The translations under genes were made by a program, and so were the position numbers. A stretch of DNA of 64,000 nucleotides from Eleusine coracana subsp. coracana (lineage: Eukaryota > Streptophyta > Magnoliopsida > Poales > Poaceae). The stretch is taken from assembly GCA_032690845.1 (NCBI GenBank), contig CM064429.1, positions 18,495,013-18,559,012 of the forward strand, read 5' to 3'. The notes under the pieces are model-generated. The model was given only the letters and a program-made list of their open reading frames with translations. It made no database searches and was not told the origin of the DNA. Each line of letters opens with the position of its first letter. The stretch's first letter is position 1. Shown piece after piece: positions 47,414 through 59,207 of this stretch.

Positions 47414-48962
47414 TCTCCTCCCAAGCCTTGCGCTGCTCAACATTGATAAGGCCGATCTTGGGACGCAGCTCATGAAACTTGGTCTTACCGAGCAGCTTCA
47501 TGAGAATGTCGCCAAGCTGTTCCCCGCTGCTGATGAACTTGACACGGATCAAGCCATCTTTTGCAGACTCCCGGACTAGGTGATACTTCACCTGGATATG
47601 CTTACTTTGTCCATGGAGCACTGGATTCTTGATGAGAGAAATGGCGGACTTGTTGTCAACCCGCACCATCGGCGCCCTCGGTGCTGAACCTTGCACTTCT
47701 GCAAGCACCCGAGTCAGCCACAATGCCTGACAAGCAGCATTGGCTGCTGCTATATACTCCGCCTCGTAGCTTGACTGCGCCACCACCTTCTGCTTCATGG
47801 ACTGCCAGGAGATTGGGCTGCTACAAAGGAAGAAGATCACGCCCCTCGTACTCTTCCTAGCATCGACATCGCTGGCGTAATCGCTGTCACTAAAGCCAGT
47901 GAGCTTGGCTTCACCCTCCTCCTTCCGGCCAAACCAGAGTCCCCAATTCTGGGTACCGGCCACATAGTGCATGATGCGCTTTACCGCGGCGAGGTGGTCC
48001 TCCCGCGGGTCCTCCAGGAACTGGCTAACAAACCTGACTGGAAATGCTAGATCAGGGCGAGTGTTAACCAAGTACCTTAGGCTCCCGACGAGGCTCCTGT
48101 ACATCGTTGCGTCAACCAGTGGCTGCTCACTAAGCTTGCTCAGCTTGAGCCGCATCTCCATGGGCGTTTGGCAGGGGTTGCACCCGGCCATGCCGCATCT
48201 CTCCAGGATCTTGCCGGTGTAGGCGCCTTGGCTCAGCGAGATCCCCCTTGTGCTCTACTTCACTTCAATGACGAGGTAGTAGTGAAGCAGGCCGAGGTTA
48301 CTCATTTTGAACACGGCCGCCATCTCCTCCTTGACGGTCTTGATGTCACCAGCGTTTGAGCCGGTGAATGAGGTCATCGACATAGACCCCGACCACTAGC
48401 CGAGTGTCATGACCCTTCCTGATGTAGATGGCGTGCTCTGATGGGCTCCTTCTGAAACCGAGTGACAGGAAAGTGCTGTCAATCTTCATGTTCCAAGCAT
48501 GCGACGCTTGATGCAGACCATGCAGTGCCTTCCGCAACTTGAGCACCTTGTGCTCCTTGCCGGTGATGACGAAACCAGCCGACAGCTCAACGTAGACCTC
48601 CTCCTGCAGGTCCTCGTTAAGGAATGCTGATTTGACGTCCATATGTGCACCTCCCACCCCTCGTGCGTAGCAAGGGAGATGAGTAGGCACACCGAGTCGA
48701 GCTGGGCCACCAGCGTGAACACCTCGTTGTAGTCAATGCCGTGCCACTGTGCGTAGCCCTTCACCACGAGGCGTGCCTTGTGCTTGGACACAGCCCCATG
48801 TTTGTCCCACTTCACCTTAAAGACCCACTTCACGCCAATCGTCTTGCGACCAGGTGGGAGGTTGGCGAGATACCACGTGCCGTTCTCCTCGATGGAGTCC
48901 ATCTCCTCCATCATCGCCTTTTTCCAACTAGAGTTGCTCTCCGCCTCGGCGAATGAGGCGGG
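47385..48962 (-). pseudogene. reverse transcriptase and RNase H of copia F
   Basis: RT begins near 48962 (MMEEMDSIEENGTWYLANLP, TIGVKWVFKVKWDKHG). A frame change falls near 48655, before MDVKSAFLNEDLQEEV, and another after the catalytic Y-V-D-D (about 48385). A TAG breaks the connection near 48258. RNase H at 48191-47385 is open over 268 codons (DSDYASDVDARKSTRG; SYEAEYIAAANAACQALWL). Confidence 0.9.
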
Positions 48963-50746
48963 CTAATCGGTGCTCACCGCATGAAGCTCCTCCATCACCG
49001 GTGCACGTGGCGAGGCCTGCCCGATGATGTCGTTGACGTTGCAAAACCGAAAAGGTACGTTGTTGTCATAGTCGGCGTCGAGGTTGTCATTGTCGACACT
49101 GTCTAGTGAGCCAGGCTCCGACTCGTGGGCCCCAGCACCCGGCGACTGCCCTCGTGGTGCATCTCCCGTAGGCACCTCGATCGTCTCATCAATTGGTGGG
49201 GCCTGGCCCCAAATGGTGTACTCCATCGTGAACACGTCGTCGCCACCAGCCGCTCACCATCGCCATCGCTGGTGCCCCAGTCCCACTGGGCTTGCTCGTC
49301 GAACACCACGTCACATGTCACATGGACACGCTTCACGATGGGGTCATAAGCGAGGTATGCCTTGGAGCCGCGCTTGTAGCCGATGAAGATCATCTTCCGG
49401 CCACGATCATCGAGCTTCTTTAGGTGCGGCGTCATGTTTCGGACATAGACGATGCTGCCAAACGTCCGAAAATGATGCACCACTGGCTTCTTCCCGTGCC
49501 ACGCCTCGAACGAGGTCATCCCGTCCACGCTCTTCGTTGGGCAATGGTTCAGCACATACACGGCGGTGTTAACCGCCTCGGCCCAGAACCAGACGGGGAG
49601 CCCCTTAGCCTTGAGCATGCTCCTTGTTGTGGCCACCACTGTGCCATTCCAACGCTCGACGACGCCGTTCTGTTGCGGGCTGTAGGGTGCATTGTGCTGA
49701 CGATGCACGCCCTCACCCGCGTAGTACTCCGCGAACTCACTCGCGGTGAACTCGCCACCTCGATCAGTTCGGAGTGCCTTTAGTTTGACGCTGGACTCGC
49801 CCTTAGCCCACTACTGGATCTCCTTGATGGCAGCCGCTGCACGATCCTTGGAAGGAATCGTGGCTACCCACATGTACCTGCTCAGGTCATGGACCAACAG
49901 CAAAAAGTACTTGTTACCTACGGGCGTCGCTGGTGAGATGGGCCCATAGAGGTCACCGTGCACCAGCTCTAGTCGTTGTTGTGCCCGTACTCCGCTTGTG
50001 CTGGAAACGAAGTACACCTCTGCTTCTCGACTTGGCACGCCTCGCACAGGTGTCCGACTTGCCCGATCATAGGCAGGGCACGCACTAGCTCCTCTCGAGC
50101 TAGCTTCCTCAGCGCTGCCATGTTTACATGGCCAAAATGCTCGTGCCAGCGCCATGCCTCCTCGTCGCCACGCCCGCGCACCGCCAGGCACGACGGTTGT
50201 GCCACCTTCAGCTGGATCTTGTATACGCGGTTACCTGCACGTGCCATCTTTGCCAGCAGCTTGCCACCAGGCTTGCGAACCCTCATCACCCCTTCGTCGA
50301 TCTTGGTCTTGTACCCGCTCTCGTCGAGGTGGCCGATGCTGATGATGTTCGTTATCAGCCGTGGGATGAAGTAGACTCCGGGGAACGAGTGGACCTCCCC
50401 ATTCTTCCACTCGAAGACAATGGTGCCTCGGCCTTTGATGCTTGCCACCGAGTCATTGCCAAAACGCACGGTGCTGATCTCCGTTGTATCCAGCTTAGAG
50501 AAGGCGGACCTAGATCCGAACATGTGATTTGGTGTCCAGGACCCAGGTCTTAGTCTCCCGGTCCTTCTCTTCTCCGAGGTGGGCGAACACCTTCTCCTCC
50601 CGGATCTCGAACGAGGCAACGGATCCCATCGACTTTGCCCCAGATCCATCGACTCTTGTAGTCAATGAGGACTCTAGCACATCAACTCTTGCAGTCGATG
50701 AGGACTCCACTGTATCGACTCTAGAAATCGACGAGGACTGCACGAG
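48963..50746 (-). pseudogene. gag end, protease and integrase of copia F
   Basis: The gag C-terminus (50746-50510) carries three tandem 11-residue repeats and leads into a protease whose D-[ST]-G is altered (WVLDTKSHVRI). Pre-integrase (RWHEHFGHVNMAALRKLARE; HLCEACQVEKQ) and integrase core (DLYGPISP; YSPQQNGVVERWNGTV) follow down to about 49103, with stops near 49969 and 49811. An acidic linker (49235-48963) joins it to RT. Confidence 0.85.
50648..50746. repeat. three tandem 33 bp repeats
   Basis: Units at 50648-50680, 50681-50713 and 50714-50746 (atcgactct...gaggact...). The length keeps the gag reading frame. Confidence 0.85.
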
Positions 50747-50756
50747 ATCGCCTCAA

Positions 50757-50806
50757 TCAGCCCTACCATACAAATGTTAGTTGCCTAAACATGGCTTGCT
50801 AATAAT
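50757..50806 (-). repeat. 5' LTR of copia F, inner piece before element A
   Basis: It matches 47318-47367 of the other LTR and continues at 60824-60868. Together about 95 bp remain of 264. Confidence 0.8.
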
Positions 50807-52354
50807 TGTTGGTCATATCTACGCACCCATTTATATACCACAAGAGGACGGTGTACGATTGTAGCACTTTTTCCCTTGAATTGAGTATTCCATGGTTTAT
50901 CGAATCCACTGGGACCTTAGGGATTTATTAAACAAAGTTAACAATAAAAGATCTAGTCAAGGCTACTATCAAACTCAGGTTGCATCAGGGGGAGACTGGC
51001 CAGCGCAAAGGTGCGCCAGACAGTAAATCTGTTGTTGCGCCGATCGGCGCACTGGTGAAACTGAGCCAAAGTGCACAAGATCTAGTAAATCTGTGGTTGC
51101 ACCGATCGGCGCAGGAGTTGAGCCGATCGGCACACTGGTGAATCTAAGCCAAAGTTGTTGCACCGATCGGCACAGGAGTTGAGCCGATCGGCACACCAGA
51201 ATCTGAGCCAAAGTGTGCCAGATCTAGTAAACCTATGCTATTAAGTGAGTAGCCAGATATCTACTAGTGAGATCGTAACCAGGAAGTCTAATTGAGTAGC
51301 ATCATAATGGGTAATTACATAGATCAATGAAAACCTATAATGAGTAAGACCACCCTGCTTTCCGAGCGGCTCCCGATTTATCGCTGCCGAGAGGAAACCC
51401 TTAATCGCGCAAGTATCTTACCCTACTCAACTATCCAATAGTGCTGTGCAGGCTTAGTGCTGTCACCGCTAAACCACACTACTAGCATCATCAAGGAACC
51501 ATAATCAATACAATGTCCGAATACTATCCTAATCACCACGATTCAGATAATATCTGCTTACTTAGCCTAGAACTAAGCAATTAGAATAAGCACATGCATG
51601 ATTATAGAATCAAGATAGACAAATCACCAAAACCATCATCAACATATTCAATCATCCTTGAGATACATAGAGTAAGATTCATCCCCGTCGAGATGGCCTA
51701 CCTTGACGGATCAACTCTTAACTCCAATGGTTCTTGAAACTCAACTAGAGATCCATTCTAACGGGGCAAGCTGGTGTCCCTCTGTCACCTCCTTCTCTCT
51801 GCGGCGAGGGTTTATAAGTATTTGTAAGGGTTCTACTCGTAGAGGACTCGGTTTCTAGCAAATAAGGCGGTTGCGCCGATCGGCGCAAGCCGTGTCTTCT
51901 CTGATTTCTTCCTCGAGTCGGTTCCTCTGTCTTCCACAGCTGCCATGTGGGCCTTTTCCTTCGAGATAAAGTCTTGTACTGCACGTTGAGATCTTGAAGT
52001 TCCATAAATCTTCTAGAAAAATATCTTCAAGTGTCTTACGCAGATAAACTTCCATAAACATGTGATATGGGCCTCGGTCACTTTTGTGGGCCAAAACACC
52101 CTTGCGTCGATCCGCTCATGGACTGCGCCGATCGACGCATTGGGCTTCTTCAGTGCTTTTCGTCGGTTCTGGACTCCTGACCTCTCCATCATCACATTAA
52201 TCACCAATTTTACCTGTTTCTGTAATAAAGCTCCAAAACAACGCATATACAAATATATAAACAATATCACAGATAAATGGCCTAAATTAGTATCAATTAT
52301 GCTCTAATTGGGGTAATATTTACATATAAAAGGGGCACTTGGGAAGTGCCAACA
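50807..52354 (-). repeat. 3' LTR of element A, 1548 bp
   Basis: Plus-strand ends are TGTTGGTC and TGCCAACA. A TATA-like CTTATAAA (minus) lies at about 51811-51818. Eight dyads start at 51036, 51098, 51119, 51159, 51180, 51872, 52103 and 52124. Confidence 0.9.
51811..51818 (-). promoter_or_regulatory. TATA-like element of the A LTR
   Basis: TTATAAA on the minus strand. The dyad at 51872-51887 is about 54 bp upstream, nearly the same distance as in the unrelated B1 LTR. Confidence 0.5.
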
Positions 52355-54029
52355 GTTTCCCCACACTTAAACCTTTGCTCGTCCCGAGTAAAGTAAAAGA
52401 AAGAAAAATCGAAAAACATACTCTTTCTATCATAAAAGATATCTCAAATCAGCAAATGTTGAGCAATGTTCTATTGTGGTGTATTTCATATTGGTATTCA
52501 GCAAAATAGATCAAATATGGGCATAAGCTTAAAGTTCTCCCCAAAGCAAAAGATCATGTCCAACTTATAAATTATAACTTTTTCACATATGAAAATCACT
52601 TAAAAGATTGTTGTGAACATAGAGAATCTATCTTCTAAATAATCCAAGGCAACAACTCATCTTTCAAATCACTCAACCTATATTCTACATCATAATGATC
52701 AAATAATATTAGTGTAAGGCTTATATGAGTAGCTAGGTGAGGTAATTCATGGATTGCAAACATAAATCAATAATATATTGTAAAGCTAGAAGATTATTCT
52801 TCGTTGGAATTATAGAAACTTATCAAGATGGCCATTAAGAAAGAAAAATTTAAAAAAGGACTCACACTTTGGATATGTGGACATGTGCATAGCAAAAATT
52901 TGATCTTGGAAGATTGCACATGGTTGGAATGATTCATGGCTATATTAGAATGAATTTCAAGAATAAGCATGTCATATACCATCCCCCCACACTTAAAATT
53001 TTGGTAGTCCCTTAGCAAACAACAGAGTTTTTTTTAATTTAATTTATTTTATTTTATACAACTGCTGCGCCGATCGGCTCTCAACCCAAATTCATCAACA
53101 TTTGTTGGTATTTGATTTGTGTGGCTGCAACCTTTATTCAAGAATTAAATATAGCCAGAAATATTGGATGTGATCAAGGAATGATACTCAACAAGATGTT
53201 TTGGGTTTATGGTAGTGTACTCAGCGGAATTGAATTTGCATGAGTAATTTCAAGGCTAGAAAAAGATACACAAATAATTGCCATCTTAATAAAGTTCATA
53301 CCAAAAAGAATTAAATCCTAACCGAACTCAACCATCAATTTAATGTTTATCTACATATCAAAGGTTCATGAGTATTGTTCAAAATATGGCACTGGTAGGT
53401 AAAGGATCTTGAAAATAATAAATTCCAAAGTTCACAACATGAAAATTTATTTTTGAAAAGATTGGTACTAAGTTATCATCACAAACTGGACAACACAAAT
53501 GAAGCACATGGGTACTCAAAATTGCTCCACATAAGACATATTTGCCAAATAATCATTAAGTGTAAGTTCGAAATTTTATTCAATGCTCAACATTATTTGA
53601 TCTTCATCAACACTTTTCAAGAAAGAATAAATAATTTAATTCTCCTAAAAGAGCATAACCGCCACCATTATATTAAGATTGAAACTCGAATACATGGTGA
53701 TGATTTTTGCACACACTTGTATGAAAAATAAAACTACTACTAACACACTTGCATGAAAATAAAACTACTACTTACACACTTGCATGAAAGTAAAACTACT
53801 ACTAACACACTTGCATGAAAGTAAACACACCCGATACATGGTTTCCCAACCCGCTCACACACACATAAGCAAATAAAGAAAAAGACTACAAAAGATAAAA
53901 GAAAACGTAAACCGGGAAACCGATACACGTGCCAACTCCTAGGCACTCTAGTCATCCGAAAGTGGAGTCAGTGGCTGATCGAAGCCATAGCACCGCGCCT
54001 TGAGTCGCTCGAACTCCTCCACCATCGCA
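52355..54029 (-). other. PPT and 3' noncoding region of A
   Basis: The minus strand reads AAGTGTGGGGAAAC beside the LTR (52355-52368). A second, longer version of the word (AAGTGTGGGGGG) lies at about 52983-52995. The rest is AT-rich without a recognisable frame. Confidence 0.75.
53729..53821. repeat. three tandem 31 bp repeats in A
   Basis: Units starting at 53729, 53760 and 53791 (taaaactactac...cttgcatgaaa), with partial copies on both sides. Confidence 0.9.
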
Positions 54030-55514
54030 TCATGGTTGTACCTCCATTGGGACGTGGCTTCCTCCACGCGCTCGATGTAGTGCATGTTGTTGTCGAGGTA
54101 CCCTGCATGGGCACGAAAAAGTCTGCACCGGGCACAGGAGGCACCACTGGTACACGCCCTTGGTACCTGTAGTCAGTACTCGTGCTGCAGTAGGGTGCGC
54201 CGACCGGTGCGTCGCCTGCGCCGACCGGCGCAGAGGGCTGTGAACCGCCCGCTGCGTCGCTCCACCTTGACTGCTACTGCTGGTGCTCCTGGCATGACCC
54301 CCAGGAGTCCCACTCGCCGCCGGCTGCTGTAGATATGTCCGGCTATCGAACCCGCCCACGGCGGTCCTTGAGAACTCGGCCCCCCTCTAGGAGACCTTCC
54401 TCAAGCCAATTTCCTCTCTCCAGCTTGCGAGGGAGAAAAACTCCTAGTTCCGCACACGGGAGTTTTATGTTGGTGCCGCCGACATGGAAGCCGGCGCGAA
54501 CACTTCCCGTGACAATATTGCCACGAGTCATATTCTCGCCGATCTCCATCGCGCACTGCCACTTGTCATTGCGCCCTCCCGGTCTATCGCCGTCGCAGAC
54601 GAGGGCTGCTAGGCGTTGAAGATAGGCCCCGAAGGCCAACTTCTTGCTGCCTTGCCCCTCTTGTCGAGCCAACCCCGCACCCTCACCGACATGGGGTTGC
54701 AATGAGACGGATTCATGATGACGTTGCTGGAGTCGACCTTGTCGCCTATGCACGCCGCCAACCATCGATGGAAGACTTGAATGGTTGGGTTGCGGATGTG
54801 GTCGCGCTTCATTTCTTCTACAAACGAGAGCCGCCTCCAAAAGGAGTCCAACTCCCCGCGTCCCAAGATGCCGGAGACGTCAGCATTGCCGTCGAAGCCG
54901 AAGGCTTGAGTCGCCGCCTCCATGGTCACCGTGTGGCTGATGTCGCGGACGCGGAAGTTGACAGCCTCGCTACCGTCTTCGACGGTGCCAAGACTCATCG
55001 TAGAGGCAACCTCGGTGACGACATCGAGGTTGTAGTCCATAGGGAGGAGGTGGAAATCCACCCAGCTGAGGTTATCTAGCATCCCCTTTAAGTCCTCCCA
55101 CATGCCGATCGAGGTGAGGAAGGTCTCGTCCAAGTCGAAGTTGCGGACGAACCTTCCCCTCACCGCGAGATAGTCTCGTTGGTCCTCCGTGCTCAGGAGG
55201 GTGAAGCCCTCCTCTACGGGGCACGGCATGAATGCCGGCGGTGGTGGTGATGTGGGAACCCCACGGCTTGCCGCTGTTTGGCTCCTCGTAGCACGCCCTG
55301 TTGGAAGGGACGCGCCTGAGACGGAGTGGCGGGCGCGGATCTTGTATGTCGCCGCCGCCGAGCCGGCGGATGCACCACCCACCGACATGTCATCGCGAGC
55401 GTCGGAGCCACCCCTCACCGAGGAGTCACCGCTCGACTCGCTGCTACCACCGGAACTGCTTCCCCGGCGCAGCCTCTTGCCCAACTTGCCGACGGAGGAG
55501 CGGAGACGATCCAT
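54030..55514 (-). pseudogene. Athila-ORF1-like ORF of element A
   Basis: The likely start is the ATG at 55514 (MDRLRSSVGKLGKRLRRGSS); an in-frame Met also exists at 55649. A Ser/Gly-rich N-terminus is followed by a helical core (DQRDYLAVRGRFVRNFDLDE; NLDVVTEVASTMSLG; FHRWLAACIG). The frame slips near 54640; the continuation (AFGAYLQRLAALVCDGDRPG, then MEIGENMTRG) is in another frame. Layout resembles the ATHILA ORF-1 / plant transposon protein group and the ORF of B2. Function unknown. A dyad pair lies in its C-terminal region (54196 and 54217). Confidence 0.6.
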
Positions 55515-55649
55515 CTGTGAAAATTGCGGGACGTGTGCGAGATCGTGCGTAGTGGGGAAGGTGGATAGATTACCGGGATGTTGTGCCGAATGGGGGCACC
55601 TGGCCTCCCTTTTATAGTGTGGGAAACTTCCAGGAGAAGGAACCGCCAT

Positions 55650-56805
55650 AAAATTTCAAAATTTGAGAGCGCGTCGATCGGCACGGGTACCTGCGCCGAT
55701 CGGCACAATTCAAATTTTGAATGCTCTGACCACTCTGATGCTTGATTCCCATCCTTTATGTCACTTCCTGGCACATCATGTTGGTTGGCAGGGGAACAAC
55801 ACGGAATCCTAATGTCTTGTTGGCTGCGCCAATCGGCGCGGGCCCGCGCCGATCGGCGCGCCGTCTCTTTTTCAGCTTTTGGTCAATTTCGTGTCTCCTC
55901 TGCACTGCACACCTACATAATAATCATACCTGTTTCTCAAAATCAATGCCTGCCACCTTTGTCGCCCATTTGGAAACCGCATGGGTACCTGCGCCGAACG
56001 GCGCAAGTCCCTTGCACCTCGTCTTTTGGTCCGGTGCTGATTCTGATGCCTCGTGTTCATCTCTTTCACCTAATTTCCACTTCTCCAATGTTCCTGTAGT
56101 ATTGGCATACGTATCAGGGCTCATCTGGTGCCTGCACCGATCGGCGTGACGTCTGTTTTTGCTTCTAGCCCCTCGCTTCTTCGCTAGATGTTGTTCTTCA
56201 TCCTTTCCTGCGTTATTTAGCAACCATTTTGCACACAAAAAATTAATTCAAAAAGATTTTTGATTACCTTGAAAACAGCTCTGTCTCTGAAAATTACTGT
56301 GCTGGTTGATTTTTAGTACTCCTTTAATTCTGGGCGTCGTCGGCCTTCTGCCCTGACTTGGGCAATACTACGCCGATCGGCGCAAGCTCTGTTCCTTTCT
56401 GTTTTTGGTCTTTTTTTTTATATTCCTGCATTGTTAGTCTATAGTATGTATATACACAGTTTTACATGAATAAACAGACAACGCAAGAGCACACAAGAAT
56501 TAAGCACACATTTTTCTATATTTTTTTTATTCGGGAGATTGTTTTTTATCACAAGCAAGCAAATTTAAAAACACCGGGTTGTCCTCCCGACCAGCACTAA
56601 TTAACTAAATGAAATGGGTTGCCTCCCAAGAGCGCTCTAGGTATTTAGAGGTCAAAGAGCTTGACCTCCCTGCAAACAATCAATCCTTAGTGTCACGGTG
56701 CGGGATGTGAGGCCGCGACACTATAAGGTTATCTTATCTCCATGGTTCATATAGCTTGGACGACCTATCCATACATCCCCTCCAATTACTTTTGATGCCA
56801 CGATG
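55650..56805 (-). other. noncoding spacer of A rich in dyads
   Basis: It holds dyads at 55670, 55692, 55825, 55845, 55990, 56133 and 56369 between the protease frame and the extra ORF. No gene seen. Confidence 0.7.
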
Positions 56806-59076
56806 TCATGGTGTCTTGTATCTCTTCACTTCATCAATAGCACGGCACTCTTCTCCCTTTGGGCAAAACTTGAAAGAGTAGGGAGTCCCACTTATATCGA
56901 AGCTTATCTCACCACTCCCAACATCAATACTTGCCTTGGCTGTCCTCAAGAAGGGTCTGCCTAAGATCAACGGGGTCCTCATCCTCTTATCCATATCAAG
57001 CACAATAAAATCAACAGGGACGATATGATCTCCAATTTTAACAGGCACATCCGCAGCAATTCCATCAGGGAAGCGTACCGATTGATCGGCTAACTCCAAA
57101 CACATACCCGTAGGCTCTAATTCAGGAAAATTGAGATTTGTGAATATATAACAGGGCATAACACTTACGCTTGCTCCAAGATCGCACAAGCACCTATCAA
57201 ATATCCTTGTTCCAATCATGCATTTGATGCTTGGTGATCCAGGGTCGGGTTTCTTCTCTAGTGCAACATCATTGATTACCGCCGTTAATTCCTTAGTGAC
57301 CTTCACAACCTCCTCAGAAACTAGAGACTTCTTGTTTTGCATCATGTCCTTAATGTACTTGGCATGGGTGGGAACTTGGATAGTGTCAACAAAAGAGACA
57401 TTGATGTAAAGCTTCTTCATAATATCGACGAACCTTGCAAACTGCTCGTCGTGTTGCCGCGCTCTTTCTGTCTTCGTCAGTAGTTCAGTATCCAGAAACA
57501 TGGCAGGGCCATGCTCTTCTGTCTCCACGCCCATTTTCAGACCACAGAGGTCATCATCCTCCTTGCGCCGATCGGTGCTTTCAGGGAGCCGATCGGCGCC
57601 GAGAGGGTCGTCGCGCCGATCGGCGGCACGGGGCTTCTTTGCTCCCGCAGAGTGCTCTAGATCTTCCGTTTGTTTTCCTGATCGTGTAGCTATTGCATTC
57701 AACTGCTCTACAGACATTGTATTGCCAGGAATAGCCCCCTTATTGCCTTGAATGGCTTGGGATAGCTGTCCCATCTGTTGCTCCATAATCTTGGTATGTT
57801 TCAAAATCTGCTCGTTGGAGCTCCCAATTTCTATCACCTTGTCATTAATTCTCTCAAGGACTTGATCAATCTCCTTGAATTTAGCTTGATTGTCCTTGTT
57901 CATCTTCTCTTGAGCTTGGAAGAACTCGTGACATTGGAGATGAAGTGGGATAGAATTTTGCATGGACGAACTAGGAGAGAAAGAACTCCTTTATTGCTGA
58001 TATTGGGGCTTCCATCCACTATTCTTCATATATTCTAGCATCTTCATCTCTTCAGGGCAATCTTTCTGGACATGACCAAATTCTCCACACTCACTACATG
58101 TGGAGCGTGATTCCGCCAGCTTGAGTGTCTCTTCCTTAGGGATATGAAGATTATTGTCTAACCTCCTTTGAATAGCATCGAGGCGATCTATAATCAAGTC
58201 TTCATGAGTCTTCTCAATCACACTCTTCGCTACTCCTTTTGAAGGTTGCAAAGTCCTTGAGCTTCTCTCACCATCCCACGATTGATTTTCAACTAGCAAC
58301 TTGATCAAATTCTTAGCTTCAGTGGGGGTTTTTGACATGAATGATCCTGCAGCTGAGGCGTCCAAATATTGACGTGATAAAAGATTCAATCCTGTGTAGA
58401 ACTTCTCAACCACTTCTCCAACAGTCAGACCATGATGAGGGCAGGTATCCATATATTCATTGTATCTTTCCCATGCTTCTCCAATGCTCTCATCAATATT
58501 ATGTGTAAATCCAAGAATCTTATTTTTCAAAGCTTGAGTTGTACCAGGGAGGAAGTATTTGGCCAAGAATTCAGCTGCTAACGTGTTCCACACCGTTTTT
58601 ACTGTGTTTTCCAATCCATAGTACCATTGCTTGGGGCGTCCAACTAGAGAGAAGGGGAACAGCCGCACACGCGCTTGGTCTCCTGTCAATCCCGCTATCT
58701 TGAATGTACTGCAAACCTCAAGGAAGTGATGCAAGTGATGATTGGGATCTTCTGAACCTGTGAACGGTTGTTGCACCACTATTCCAACATATCTCTCCAA
58801 TTGATACGGAAGTTGATCTTGAGCTTTTTGAAAATCTGTTTTGACAATACTAGTCAATTGTGGCTTGAGACGATTAACCATAGGTACCTCTGCCATCTCC
58901 TCTTCTTCTTGCTCTTGAACTGAGTCTTCTATTATGAATAATACTCGAGGTGTTGGGTGGACTGCTTCTAAATCTCCAAGTGACTTGCTTCTCTTCTCCG
59001 CTGTTCTCTTCTTGTGAAAGAGTCTTTCTGGATCATCGGCGTAATTAGAGGGTTTGTTTGACTTAGGACCATCCAT
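56806..59076 (-). pseudogene. gag and aspartic protease of element A
   Basis: The ATG at 59076 (MDGPKSNKPSNYADDPERLF) opens 361 codons. The gag core includes EDPNHHLHHFLEVCSTFKIA and FSLVGRPKQWYYGLENTV. A zinc knuckle C-S-E-C-G-E-F-G-H-V-Q-K-D-C (about 58097-58050) is followed by a TAA at 57991. After nine further codons the same frame continues at Met 57963 for 385 codons to 56806. It includes a coiled-coil-like start and a retropepsin with C-D-L-G-A-S (near 57170), then LILGRPFLRTAKASIDV. Apart from the one stop both parts are intact, much better kept than other frames here. A dyad group lies inside the linker at 57564-57627. Confidence 0.85.
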
Positions 59077-59177
59077 ACCTGTTAGTTTCAGTTAACAGAA
59101 TATATGTACTAGAGAGACAAGTAAAGCACAATGACTAAACACTAATACATCAAACAATGTTTAAAAACCTACTATGG

Positions 59178-59195
59178 TCCCCGGCAACAGTGCCA
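59178..59195 (-). other. PBS of A, tRNA-Asp type
   Basis: The minus strand reads TGGCACTGTTGCCGGGGA, two transitions away from the tRNA-Asp complement, 12 bp from the LTR. Confidence 0.75.
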
Positions 59196-59207
59196 GAAAA
59201 TAGAACT

